16,854 bases of DNA, taken from Gyrodactylus bullatarudis. Lineage: Eukaryota; Platyhelminthes; Monogenea; Gyrodactylidea; Gyrodactylidae. The notes below the pieces were generated by a model. It was not told the DNA's origin and made no database searches. It worked only from the letters and a program-made list of their open reading frames with translations. Numbering within the stretch: position 1 is the stretch's first letter; every line of letters starts with the position of its first letter. Shown here in pieces: positions 8,190-16,661 of the stretch. The position numbers and the translations under genes are program-made. Location of the stretch: contig SSNU01000288.1 in NCBI GenBank assembly GCA_012064415.1, positions 6,769 through 23,622 on the forward strand. The letters are read 5' to 3'.

Positions 8190-9169
8190 TTAACCTAAAA
8201 ATTCTCCTTTCTTCTCAATTATTTCGAAACTTCTTTTTGTCATTGAACTTATAAAGGGTCTCACATCATCTTCAGTAAATTCGGACCACTTTTTTAAAAT
8301 TTCACACTTGAGTTCATCGATGTTTTGAAATTGCCTCCCATTCCCATAAACTCTCTGAGATAAAAGTCCCCATAAGTTTTCTATAGGATTAAGGTCCGGA
8401 CTTTTAGCTGGCCAATCAATATAATCAATTTCATTATCAATCAGCAATTCAATTGTTGATTTTGAAGTATGACATGGTGCATTGTCTTGTTGGAATACAA
8501 GACATTCATTTTTGAACTCAATTTTATAAATTAAAATGGCATCAGTCAAAATATCTTGATATTTTTGAGTTCATTTTGTTATTGATTATGACCTTTAGAA
8601 TATACAGCTCCCCATACCATAATCGAAGCTCCACCATGTACGCGATTCAGTATTTTTCTAGGAGCGTCACCATTCGGACACCAATGATAACTCAAGCCAT
8701 CAGGTCCATCCAAATTAAATTTCTTCTCGTCTGTGAATATGACTTTGTCCCAATTAATTCTTTAGGCCAATTTATCCTTGATCCAATCAACTCGAAATTT
8801 CTTATTGTGTTCTGAGAGTTTCGGGGTTTTTTTCGACTTTCTCCAAGACATTTTCAATTTCTTTTTTACACAGTTTTGAATAGTTCTTACATTCACACTC
8901 AAATTCAAGATCGATTTTACCTGATTACAGTTCATAAATTGTTTAGATACAAGTTTTCTTATCTGACCCCTCTGCGAATTCGTGATAATTGCTTTTCGAC
9001 CTGGTTTCTTGAGGGTTTTCTTGTAGGTACAGCCGTGAATAAATCTGTTAATGGTTGTGGCTGAACATTTGAATCTTCTCGAAATTTCTCTACTTGAAAC
9101 TCCGGTATTTTTCAGAGATTTTATGGTCTCGAGCTCATGATCTGTGAAACGACAATTATGAAGATGCAT
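8190..9169 (-). pseudogene. Tc1-like (DD34E) transposase, decayed
   Basis: ATG 9169 opens a paired-like helix-turn-helix (FTDHELETIKSLKNTGVSSR, then SATTINRFI) and a second one ending with WRKSKKTPKLSEHNKKFR. A TAA at 8762-8764 breaks the frame, but the same frame continues with RINWDKVIFTDEKKFN, holding the first catalytic D, and then IMVWGAVYS. Frame changes between about 8585 and 8550 lead to the last frame with VFQQDNAPCHTSKS (second D) and SPDLNPIENLWG (E). The spacing between the second D and the E is 34 residues, the Tc1 signature. With one nonsense codon and at least one frameshift the copy cannot make transposase. Confidence 0.9.
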
Positions 9170-9220
9170 TTAGTCGGTTGCAAATTTTACTTGGATAACT
9201 CTAAAATAATGCTATTGTGC

Positions 9221-9271
9221 CCCAAGTAGGAAGAAAATTTACTCTTACTTGGGCTGCTCCAAGTAGGAAGA
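9221..9271. repeat. CCAAGTA direct and inverted repeats, possible Tc1 terminus
   Basis: CCAAGTAGGAAGA occurs at 9222-9234 and again at 9259-9271, and the inverse TACTTGGG lies between them at 9246-9253, facing CCCAAGTA at 9221-9228. A further ACTTGG is at 9190-9195. They lie just upstream of the Tc1-like start codon, where the terminal repeat would be expected. No clear partner was found beyond the other end of that gene. Confidence 0.45.
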
Positions 9272-9300
9272 TTTATTTTGGTCTATGCTTTTTTGACCTT

Positions 9301-9464
9301 TAGCATACATTAAATTTTATCACACACACACCCATGTATTTACAACCATCAGGCCTTCCCTTGTGTTCTTCCCAATAATATATCCCTTCCCCCCTTCTCT
9401 ATTTAGTTGATTGACAAGTGATTGTAGGCATCTCAGTTTCATGCCTCCTCTCCTCCCTATTACC
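9301..9464 (+). repeat. Left terminal inverted repeat, 164 bp
   Basis: Exact reverse complement of 10395-10558, ending at CCCTATTACC. It includes a short CA-repeat run near 9321-9330 and a pyrimidine-rich tract. Confidence 0.95.
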
Positions 9465-9649
9465 TAGCTCGAGTATTAAATTCTAACAATTTCAAAATCG
9501 AAATCAAAATTTCAAATGACAGATTGCAAAGCACAATTCTACAGTCATCTTCAAATCAGTAACTCGCATATTCTGCTATCATTCAAGATGAAGAATATTC
9601 AAGTATTATTGATATATTTTTGATGAAAGCCTAGAGGAAATTCAACCTA
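9465..9649. other. Internal non-coding part of the 9301-10558 unit
   Basis: Mostly non-coding. The last bases before 9650 read DESLEEIQP in the phase of the next exon, so a short upstream exon is possible. There is no ATG in that frame. Confidence 0.35.
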
Positions 9650-9699
9650 GTAAGTTGACTCAACATTTTTATTAAATAATTCTAATTATCTTCCTTCAG
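9650..9699 (+). other. Candidate 50-nt intron
   Basis: Starts GTAAGT and ends with the pyrimidine-rich acceptor TTATCTTCCTTCAG. The open frames on the two sides are in matching phase. It fits the small intron size seen in other elements of the window. Confidence 0.5.
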
Positions 9700-10085
9700 A
9701 TTTTCGAATAGATGCTTTATCAGATATAAGAAAATTTTGTCACGAATTAATGGAAGAAAATGCCAAGAAGATGCTAAATGATCAAAAAATTCCAGAAATT
9801 TCTCTAAATGACTCTGTTATTCTTCCTATTCCTGAAATTGATAGAGGAAAAACTGACGACAAGAATTTGGTTGGGTTGGTGATTGCAGAAAAAAGTGGAA
9901 ATTTCAAAGTCAGTACTGAAGTTGGTGAAATAAAGGGATGGTTTTCAAGGTCTCAACTAACCCCATGCAAAAACAGAATTAAGCCAACGATTCCTATCGA
10001 AAATAATGGATCCAACTCCAATATCAGTGTTAGAACAGCTAGCACCATTCTGTCGAGGTCTGGTGGTCAAGGCTTCACTAAATAA
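9700..10085 (+). pseudogene. C-terminal region of a Ginger/KRBA2-type integrase protein
   Basis: The frame after the acceptor reads RIDALSDIRKFCHEL, then ATG 9750 and ENAKKML, DSVILPIPEIDRGKTDDKNL, VGLVI, and at the end KGWFSRSQLTPC. The block VxIPxxDRGKxDxxNLxGVV followed by YSRxQF is characteristic of the region after the integrase core in KRAB-A-domain-containing-2-like and Ginger-type transposon proteins. The catalytic DDE core and zinc finger are absent. The frame is intact to the stop at 10083-10085, so a small protein from ATG 9750 (111 residues) could be made. It might bind DNA or protein but cannot catalyse transposition. It lies wholly between the 164-bp TIRs. Confidence 0.72.
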
Positions 10086-10350
10086 ATAATTTCTTGAGTG
10101 ATTTTCTTCGTATTTTTGAAGCCCAAAGAACCAAACACTTGAAAACACTTGAAAGAGCAAGTAGTTGTTTTTAGTTTTAGATCAAGTTCTTGTTCTTGAA
10201 AACTACAATTTTTAAGGATAATAAGATAATAATTAAGATATCATTCAAGCGTTGAACATGGTTTTTTGAGGCTCTCTCCTTTACGAGAGGGGGAGGGTAA
10301 TACCTATGATAAGAGTAGAAAACAAAATACACATTTTTGAATGAAGGAAA

Positions 10351-10383
10351 ATATTATTGGAAAGAACACGGGGGAATGGCTGA
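10351..10383 (+). repeat. Imperfect direct copy of a TIR segment (10478-10510)
   Basis: ATATTATTGGAAAGAACAC and the bases after it match the right TIR segment 10478-10510 at all but about five of 33 positions, in the same orientation. It lies just inside the right arm and looks like an old partial duplication of the terminus. Confidence 0.7.
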
Positions 10384-10394
10384 AACTTGAGTTG

Positions 10395-10558
10395 GGTAAT
10401 AGGGAGGAGAGGAGGCATGAAACTGAGATGCCTACAATCACTTGTCAATCAACTAAATAGAGAAGGGGGGAAGGGATATATTATTGGGAAGAACACAAGG
10501 GAAGGCCTGATGGTTGTAAATACATGGGTGTGTGTGTGATAAAATTTAATGTATGCTA
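10395..10558 (-). repeat. Right terminal inverted repeat, 164 bp
   Basis: Exact reverse complement of 9301-9464; outer edge GTATGCTA. Confidence 0.95.
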
Positions 10559-10806
10559 GAGAACTGCTCAAATCTTAATGGTAATAAATGGGATTGATTT
10601 TCGTAATAAGCATCAAAATACGATTATAAATAACTATTTTAAAATGTTCTACGTTACTTATTAAAGAAAGGAATAGAATTTGTTATAAGTGCTGTCAAAC
10701 CCGGACCGGTGTTGCAATAAAACAAAATTACAACTAATGATTTTTATCAATCATTAAAATTTGTTTTAATTGTATTTATTATTCAAAATATTCATAAGGC
10801 TATATT
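10559..10806. other. Spacer upstream of the two-exon gene
   Basis: A+T-rich with no coding signal. One short G+C-rich spot (CCCGGACCGGTG near 10700) stands out, but I can assign no role to it. It would hold the promoter of the gene starting at 10807; no convincing TATA box is evident. Confidence 0.35.
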
Positions 10807-11883
10807 ATGAGTTCTTACAAATCACCTATAAAAACTTTGAGAAATCGTGTGAATGAGATTCAAACCTGCCCAAAGAAGTTGGACGACAATTACCTTCCTT
10901 CAACATTGGATATTCTACGTGCTATCAAATACAGGAGGCAAGAAACCAGGAATAATTTTACAAAATGTAAAGAATTCATTATGGATCAAGCAATGGCTCT
11001 ATATTTTAGATGCCAAATTAAATTAGAAAGTGACAAGTACACACTTTATAAAAAGTTCGACAGTCACTACTCTAAATTCGTTAACCACTGTAAAAGCAAA
11101 GGTCCCGTAAACTCTTATTACTACAAGCTATTTCCTATGTACAAGATAGAAGAAAATGATTCTAATAAGCAGGTTAAGGAAGCGTTTTTTTTGATCAAAA
11201 CTCTGAGCGTACTTTGAACAAGATAGAGTTCCAAAAGATCATTGAAGCAATTAACAAGTCGAGTGCTAACAACTCGTTAGCTGAAAGTTCATCTTCGAAA
11301 ACATCATCAGAAGCCTCTGCCGATGATACTCTAATCAATGATCCTGATTTCCAAGGTCCCTCAAATTTCAGGACCAAGAGAAGAAGAAAGACAATTGGAA
11401 GTCCATATTTCACAGACTCTAGTGGAGGACCAGCTCCTGAAGAAGAATCTAAGCGTAACAATTACAATATGGATTCTCTATTTGCAATGGGCCTTGCTGA
11501 AGGTATGTCAGATAGACTTCAGGTTTATTACTGTAATCAGCATTCTGTTTGTTGTGATATGGGGCCTGAAACCATGATCAGTGAAGGGAAAATCAAAAGG
11601 TGGAAAGAGAGATGCCACATTTCTAAAGAGATTTCTAAGCCAAAGGGAATCGTTTGTCTTTTATTTGATGGCCGACAGAATTGGCAGGAGGCAGTTAACA
11701 ACCCTCGTGAGAAATCAGAATTTCTTTCAATTGCAACAAATGAGGATCAGTACGTTGGAACTTTGAAATTGCCAGATAAATCTGCAGAAACGGCCTCCAA
11801 TGAAATACTGAGGATTTTAACTGAGAGAGATTCTCTAAACTCAATAATGGCTCTTGGTTGTGATGGATGTCCTACTAATGTCG

Positions 11884-12875
11884 GTGAGTTAAGAAATTAT
11901 TATTAAATATTTTTTCATTTTTCTAAAGTAAAAAACTCTGAATAATTGTATGTAAGAATTTATAAAATTTTACAAAATGTAGAAAAATGTTAAATTATAA
12001 CTATTAAAGGAAGAGAAATTCATCTGTAATTAAAAGTTCATTTTACAATCTAATTATTTTGAGATGTTAAAATTTTTCTTTCATCCTGTCATTCGACCAT
12101 ATCATGGTTTTGCATATTAAAATGGAGCTCCAAAATGTTTAAGATGTTAACATTACTGTAAGAGTTCAGAGAAGTTAGCAATCCTTGAGCCTTCTAAGAA
12201 TTCGCATTAAATTATTAAACTAATGTGGCTTACAATATTAATAGGAACACATTGAACTAGGCTCACAATCGACGGGCTTAGTACAAGATTGGCCATATTG
12301 TTAAAATTTATTGAGGATTTTACCATATCCTAACTTAAAATTGGATTGACAAATGATAGAAGAGTAATGAATTCATGAGTTATGATTGGTTTGACGTTTG
12401 CTTAGTCATTCTTGTTGTTATTGGTTGACAGGAGGATAGCATAGGATTCCTTTCATAGGAATGTATACATATATTAAGAATAGATGGACTGAATGTAAAT
12501 ATGTATTTAGATTTTATGCTAAAATACCTATCAAATGCTTAATAACTGTTTCATTAAAAAATGTTCTATGTTAGTTAGAGATTTTTAAAATGTCTTTTTA
12601 TCAAGGGGATAAAAATTAGACAATCCTTCCAATAATCTATTGGAAAGAGGATTATAATAATTACTATGCACAAATTTTTTGTATTTTCGACAATGTTGAC
12701 AACAAAAACTATTGGTTATTAATTTAATTTGGGAATAATCAGAAATATTAAAAATATACAAGAAAAAAAAAATTTATAAGTTATTTAAAAATATTCTAGG
12801 ACAGTAAGATTATTTTTAATACATTTAATAATACTGTTTTATAAAATAATTAATATTTATTTTTTTAATTTTCAG
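11884..12875 (+). other. Intron of about 992 nt
   Basis: Donor GTGAGT and acceptor TTTTAATTTTCAG keep the frame between exons that are both recognisable parts of one protein family. The interior has no gene. A palindrome lies at 12622-12653. It is much longer than the other introns proposed here, so it may hold an old insertion, although no TIR pair was found. Confidence 0.75.
12622..12653. repeat. Short imperfect palindrome in the intron
   Basis: AATCC and TCCAATA on one side face TATTGGA and GGATT on the other, around the loop ATC. It could form a hairpin. No function is evident. Confidence 0.6.
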
Positions 12876-13650
12876 GACACATCAGTGGAATCATCACACG
12901 CCTCGAAAAAAATGAGGCAATAAATAGAAATTTAATGAGGATTGTTTGCATTTATCACCTCATAGAGTTAGTTTTTGATGCAGCTTTCGAGGCTATCTAC
13001 GGTAAACGAACTGGCCCACAAGCAAGGCAGATCAAGATTCATGTTACTCTTCAAAAGGTTAATAAATTAGATCCTGTTGTCTCATTTCCTCTTATGCCGA
13101 GTCCAAATCTACCTGACGTTTCTACTGCGCATATTAAAGAGATGAATTTAGAAAAGCGTTATCTTTTTAATGCAGCTCTATTGACAGCTCAAGGATCCGA
13201 GCAAAGGCCAGATCTCGTAGGCTTTGTCCAAAGGAACTCTACTGGTGATTGTAAATTCGAAGCTCGTTGGATAACAAAAGCCAACTGCTTCTTGAGAATG
13301 TACGTATCTACAGAAGAGCCTGACGAGGATCTTTGGGATATGGTCAGCTTTATTAATAATGTTTATGTTCTGGCCTGGTCACTCACTACCCTCAATCCCT
13401 CAATTTCAGATGCAGCCAAAATATTTTTCACCATTTACAAGGCCTGTTCAAGTCTTGATAATCCTTTTGTCAGGCAGGCAACCATGAAAAAAATGGAGGA
13501 CAACTGTTTTATGGCTCATCCCCATATTGTTTTGGTCGGCATGATAGCTGATCCTGATGTTGAAATAAGGAAATCCGCCGTTAGAATATTAGGCAATCTT
13601 CAAAACCATGCATTTTTTTAGTTTTTTTAAAATAATAATTCATAAGGGGA

Positions 13651-15110
13651 TTATTTATCAACTGGGGCTTCATTTTCTAATATTATATGGGGGTTTGAAA
13701 TATGTATTAAATCTACGGGAATATCAAAAAAAGCACAGAGTTCATCTTTTTTTTCTTCAAGAACTTTGTTTCGTTCTCTGGGACAGAAAAAGGAATATAA
13801 TCTGAGAAGTTTGTTCTCAATTTTTTTATCGATGAAATATACTTTATGATATTCAATAAACTCTTGCATAAAACTAGTAATGATATCGTTAATATTTTCA
13901 TCAGCTCTAGGGATGGTGTTAGAATTATTTTTAGAAATAAATTCTTTCAATCCATATGTTAAGGATTGAAGATAAAAATAGATACTAATATTGGGAACAT
14001 GGGTTTTTAAAGAAAACTTTTTAAAAATTACATCTAATAAACTGAAAATAGGGTGAATTATTTTAATAAGGTCAAAAAATGAATTGGGTATTTTATTTTT
14101 ATTGAGCTTTTTATTAATTTTTTTAATAATTTCATGATAAGTAAAAAAATAATCTATTAAAGGAAATAGAGAATTCCAACGATGCTCAACATAGGATGGG
14201 GGGATCTTTAATTTTTTATTTGATTGAGAAAAATAATTTTCTGCAATTTCTTTGTTTTTATTCATAAATTCAAATAACTTTCCGATTATGGCTTATAGTT
14301 TGTATAAGTTCACATAATTTTGATTCATTTATTGATTTACCCAGAACCAAATTTAGTCTATGGGCCCCACAGTGAAAATTTTTAGATTTAATTATAGTGC
14401 AGTCAACTGCTGATCTAATCATATTAGATGCCCCATCAGTTGTTGCATATACATGAGGTACATGCTTGAGCATAGGATATTCTGTAAAAATGGATTCAAG
14501 GGCTTTAGAAATATTATCAGATGTCTTTTCGGACAACATTGGAATAATATCAATCATGAATGAATGTTTGATATATAATTTATCGATGAATGTAAGTGTA
14601 CATCCAAGAAAGTCTATTTGTTGGAGATTTCCAACAATCATATGTCAAGCATATTGTATCAACTTCTGCTAATTTCTCAGTAAAATATTTTTTCTATATA
14701 AAATTCATATAAATTAATACAAGTAAACTCACAAGAGAATTTTGCCACGCGAGAAACACTTTAGGAACATAATGCCTCGAGATATGTTGGGGGCAATATG
14801 TCTTAAATGATGGATTTCTGTGTGAAAAAGCATTCTTGATATGCTTATTTGCTAAAATTCGCCCCATCGTTAAATCGAAAAGAAAATTCAATTTTGAATT
14901 TCCTCTACGACATCCCTTTTTTGCATTGTTTGAAGAAGAATTAGACTTCTTTTCTTCATGAATTAAAGGGTGATGGATTCTTAGATGACTCCATAGACCT
15001 GTTGTTCCATAATTAGGTCTAGCGACTTCTTTACCGCAATATTTGCATTTAGAAAGATCTTTAATATAATTATTAGAGTTTGGTAAAAATATCAGAGAAT
15101 GAATCTCCTG
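13651..15110 (-). pseudogene. BED-finger hAT transposase, decayed and truncated
   Basis: Minus-strand translation near 15047-14960 gives a BED finger (CKYCGKEV, then LWSHLRIHH). It is followed by LFDLTMGRILANKH and SRHYVPKVF. Splicing out 14694-14732 leads to ICLTYDCWKS, the first catalytic region of hAT transposases. A frame change near 14610 continues with GCTLTFIDKLYIKHSFM, then HVYATTDGASNM (second D) and CGAHRLNLVL. A second frame change near 14275 gives NKEIAENYF and VEHRWNS (the RW motif), after which the frame runs to 13651. The C-terminal dimerisation block with the final catalytic E is missing. It is a different hAT lineage from the intact one at 2578-4403. No terminal repeats or target duplications were found. 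Confidence 0.8.
14694..14732 (-). other. Candidate 39-nt intron in the hAT relic
   Basis: On the minus strand it starts GTGAGT and ends TTTTATATAG. Removing it joins AWQNSL in phase to KKYFTEKLAEVD and the conserved TYDCW block. Retaining it gives an in-frame stop. Confidence 0.6.
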
Positions 15111-15224
15111 ACTGCATTTCTGGAATGTATGAATTTTAATCTAAATTTGAAAGCTTCAATCTTAGACACAAAAAAACAAATAATGATTATCATGTTGTAT
15201 TTGTTTTGTTACAAGAAATATTGT

Positions 15225-15276
15225 ATTGGGTATTGGGTTATAGCGCGTAATTGGGTTGAAATATTGTATATTGGGT
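15225..15276 (+). repeat. Degenerate ATTGGGT repeat cluster
   Basis: ATTGGGT occurs at 15225, 15232, 15250 and 15270, and GAAATATTGTA precedes two of the copies. It is a small low-complexity tandem duplication next to the 40-bp repeat at 15294. Confidence 0.6.
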
Positions 15277-15293
15277 CTAAAAGCTGCACCCTA

Positions 15294-15333
15294 GTTTAAA
15301 ATAAATCGAGAATTTAGAATATTTGAAGTGGCC
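15294..15333 (-). repeat. 40-bp inverted copy of 7993-8032
   Basis: Exact reverse complement of 7993-8032. It abuts the start of the piggyBac-like debris, and nothing outside the 40 bases is shared. Confidence 0.85.
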
Positions 15334-15351
15334 TGGAGAGTATGGAAATTT

Positions 15352-15921
15352 TCCCTGCAGAGTATGGAATTGGAAATTCGGGCAGCATGTGATGCCAAAA
15401 ACTATTACTTGTTTAACGCCCAAGTCTACCTCGGAAAAGAAGGAAATGAAGTTGACAGAGGTTAGGGTGCAAGGGTAGCCAAAGAACTTCTACATCCATA
15501 TTCTAATCAAGGACGTACACTGACATGTGACAAAAAAGACAGCCATGGTCGGAACATGCAGAAAGAACAAATCCTTTCTACCTCTCCAATTCCAAGCGAA
15601 AAAAATTGTTCAAGACTCGAAAGAATATGCTTACTGTGATAAAATTTGTATTTTAAGATATGCTCAAAAAAAAACCAGTTATGCTTTCCACTCTTCATCA
15701 AAAACCTCATGTTTCTGGAGCCAAACCAGGGATTATAGAATATCATAATTCAACAGGGAGGAGTCGACACACTTGATCAGCTCATCGTTAATTATTCTTG
15801 CGATAGTGCAACTCGTAGATGGCCACCAAAAATCTTATACATTATTTTTGATTTAGCTAGGGGTCTCAAATTATACAAAAATATTAATGCATTTTTAAAA
15901 ATAAATCATACGTATTCTTGA
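15352..15921 (+). pseudogene. piggyBac transposase fragment, rearranged
   Basis: The first frame reads RAACDAKNYYLFNAQVYLGK, then a TAG where GLGARV is expected, ARVAKELLHPYSNQGRTLTCD, and then an abrupt change. After TLTCD (second catalytic aspartate region) the usual DNxFTS segment and about 20 following residues are missing. A second frame resumes with KKTAMVGTCRKNKSFLP, the typical TxxGTxRxNKxxxP block. A third frame gives KPGIIEYHNST, and a fourth gives GVDTLDQLIVNYSC with TRRWPPKILY, holding the last catalytic aspartate region. The order is correct but there are at least three frame changes, a stop and a deletion. The N-terminal half and C-terminal zinc finger are absent. Confidence 0.85.
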
Positions 15922-16132
15922 TTAATTACTATGCAAATACGTATTATTTTTTCAACACCATATTTTTTCACAAATGTTTATTGAGAAAAATTAATCATAA
16001 TTTTCAAAATTTTTTGAGGATATCTATTTTATTACATATCATTTTTCAATTAATTTTTTATTTGATAGTAAGTATAAAATTTTGAACTCTTTTCGGACTA
16101 AGAGACTTTCTGTAGTTTAGAAAATTGAAAGA
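15922..16132. other. Non-coding A+T-rich spacer
   Basis: No gene or repeat is recognised between the piggyBac debris and the tandem repeat. Confidence 0.4.
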
Positions 16133-16300
16133 AGATATATTAAAACCAAATGTACATTTCTAGAGGTATCATCAGTGGTAATTCTTCAAAAATGATGAGT
16201 TAAAAGTTCATTCAAAATAATTATTTTGCAAATCATGAAAGAAATAGTAAAAGTCAAAGAAAATAAGAATAAAATACAAGCTGAAAAACACCAAAACTCC
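16133..16300 (+). repeat. Tandem repeat unit segment, first copy
   Basis: Diverged direct repeat of 16662-16854, offset by about 530 bases. Shared blocks include ATCATCAGTGGT (16168 and 16698), GAAATAGTAAAAGT or GGAATAGTAAAAGT, and AAGCTGAAAAACACCAAAA. The copies differ by many substitutions and small indels, so the duplication is not recent. Confidence 0.8.
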
Positions 16301-16340
16301 AATAAATAGCAACAGTGGAGAGAAAAGTGAAAAAGCTTAC

Positions 16341-16630
16341 ATTGGCCTAGGTAATTGAAGATTATAGGAATAGTTTTTTTGAACACCTTGAGGATGACAT
16401 GTTCTTCCCTATTGAAACGAACATCTCTAGGGACTTTCTTCCAATAAGATCTTGGAAATTGGTTCCTTTCAAGACATTCTCGGTAAAACTTCAACTGGCC
16501 ATATGTGTGATAAAGTTTAGAATTAGAAGCTAAGATAATACGAAGAAGATTGTTCTGTTCAGGGATCCGGTGGGAAAGATTTAAAAGTTCAAGTGATTCA
16601 CGTAATTTTTCAAAAACGTCCGAAAATCCA
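16341..16630 (-). CDS. Possible internal exon of an unrecognised gene
   Basis: A minus-strand open frame begins at ATG 16641. It may instead begin after an AG at 16631-16632. It includes FSDVFEKLRESLELLNLSHR, then RECLERNQFPRSYWKKVPRD and NREEHVILKVFKKTIP. It reaches a splice-donor-like GTAAGC just after CCAAT at 16341. Beyond the donor the frame is low-complexity and matches the repeated intron-like segment at 16133-16300. The composition (mixed charged and hydrophobic residues, few runs) looks like real protein, but I do not recognise a family. It lies between the two repeat copies, so each repeat unit probably carries one such exon and the array continues right of the window. Confidence 0.4.
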
Positions 16631-16661
16631 CTTAAATACATAATTTAGGAGTATGTAGAAA

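Larger units (their letters stand above)
9301..10558 (+). mobile_element. Long-TIR transposon-like unit carrying a Ginger/KRBA2 tail
   Basis: The unit has perfect 164-bp inverted arms at 9301-9464 and 10395-10558. Its outer bases are TA on both sides, either TIR ends or a TA target duplication; the adjacent flanks (CTT and GAG) differ. The only coding content is the C-terminal part of an integrase-type protein (9700-10085). With no catalytic domain it must be non-autonomous. It is either a deletion derivative of a larger element or a TIR unit that captured a gene piece. Identical arms point to recent formation or homogenisation. Confidence 0.85.
10807..13621 (+). pseudogene. Two-exon gene of uncharacterised arthropod transposase-like family
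   Basis: ATG 10807 opens a lysine-rich N-terminal helical domain (LPSTLDILRAIKYRR). The frame shifts at an eight-T run (11185-11192) into one with a serine-rich linker, a basic patch KRRRK, IVCLLFDGR and MALGCDGCPTNVG. A donor at 11884 and acceptor at 12874-12875 join this in phase to GHISGIITRLEKNE. Exon 2 continues with CIYHLIELVFDAAFEAIYG, RTGPQ, FEARWITKANCFLRMYV and AHPHIVLVGMIADPD. I recognise this succession from many unnamed multi-copy arthropod and hydrozoan proteins. The acidic LFDGR and GCDG strands suggest an RNase H-like nuclease fold, by inference. The 3' end stops abruptly at 13621, where the family usually continues, beside an inverted hAT relic. Confidence 0.65.

Noticed and set aside
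8576..8815. Plus-strand open frame of 79 codons
   Set aside because: It is antisense to the DDE part of the Tc1-like transposase.
9317..9332. CA-rich run as an independent microsatellite
   Set aside because: It is part of the 164-bp TIR and is present identically in the other arm.
9957..10160. Minus-strand open frame of 67 codons
   Set aside because: Antisense to the Ginger/KRBA2-like exon and extends into non-coding sequence.
10695..10715. G+C-rich spot CCCGGACCGGTG as a regulatory site
   Set aside because: Isolated and short, with no accompanying promoter pattern.
11195..11461. Minus-strand open frame of 88 codons
   Set aside because: Antisense to the serine-rich linker of the two-exon gene; its composition mirrors that coding sequence.
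15507..15746. Minus-strand open frame of 79 codons
   Set aside because: Antisense to the piggyBac fragment, whose conserved blocks are on the plus strand.
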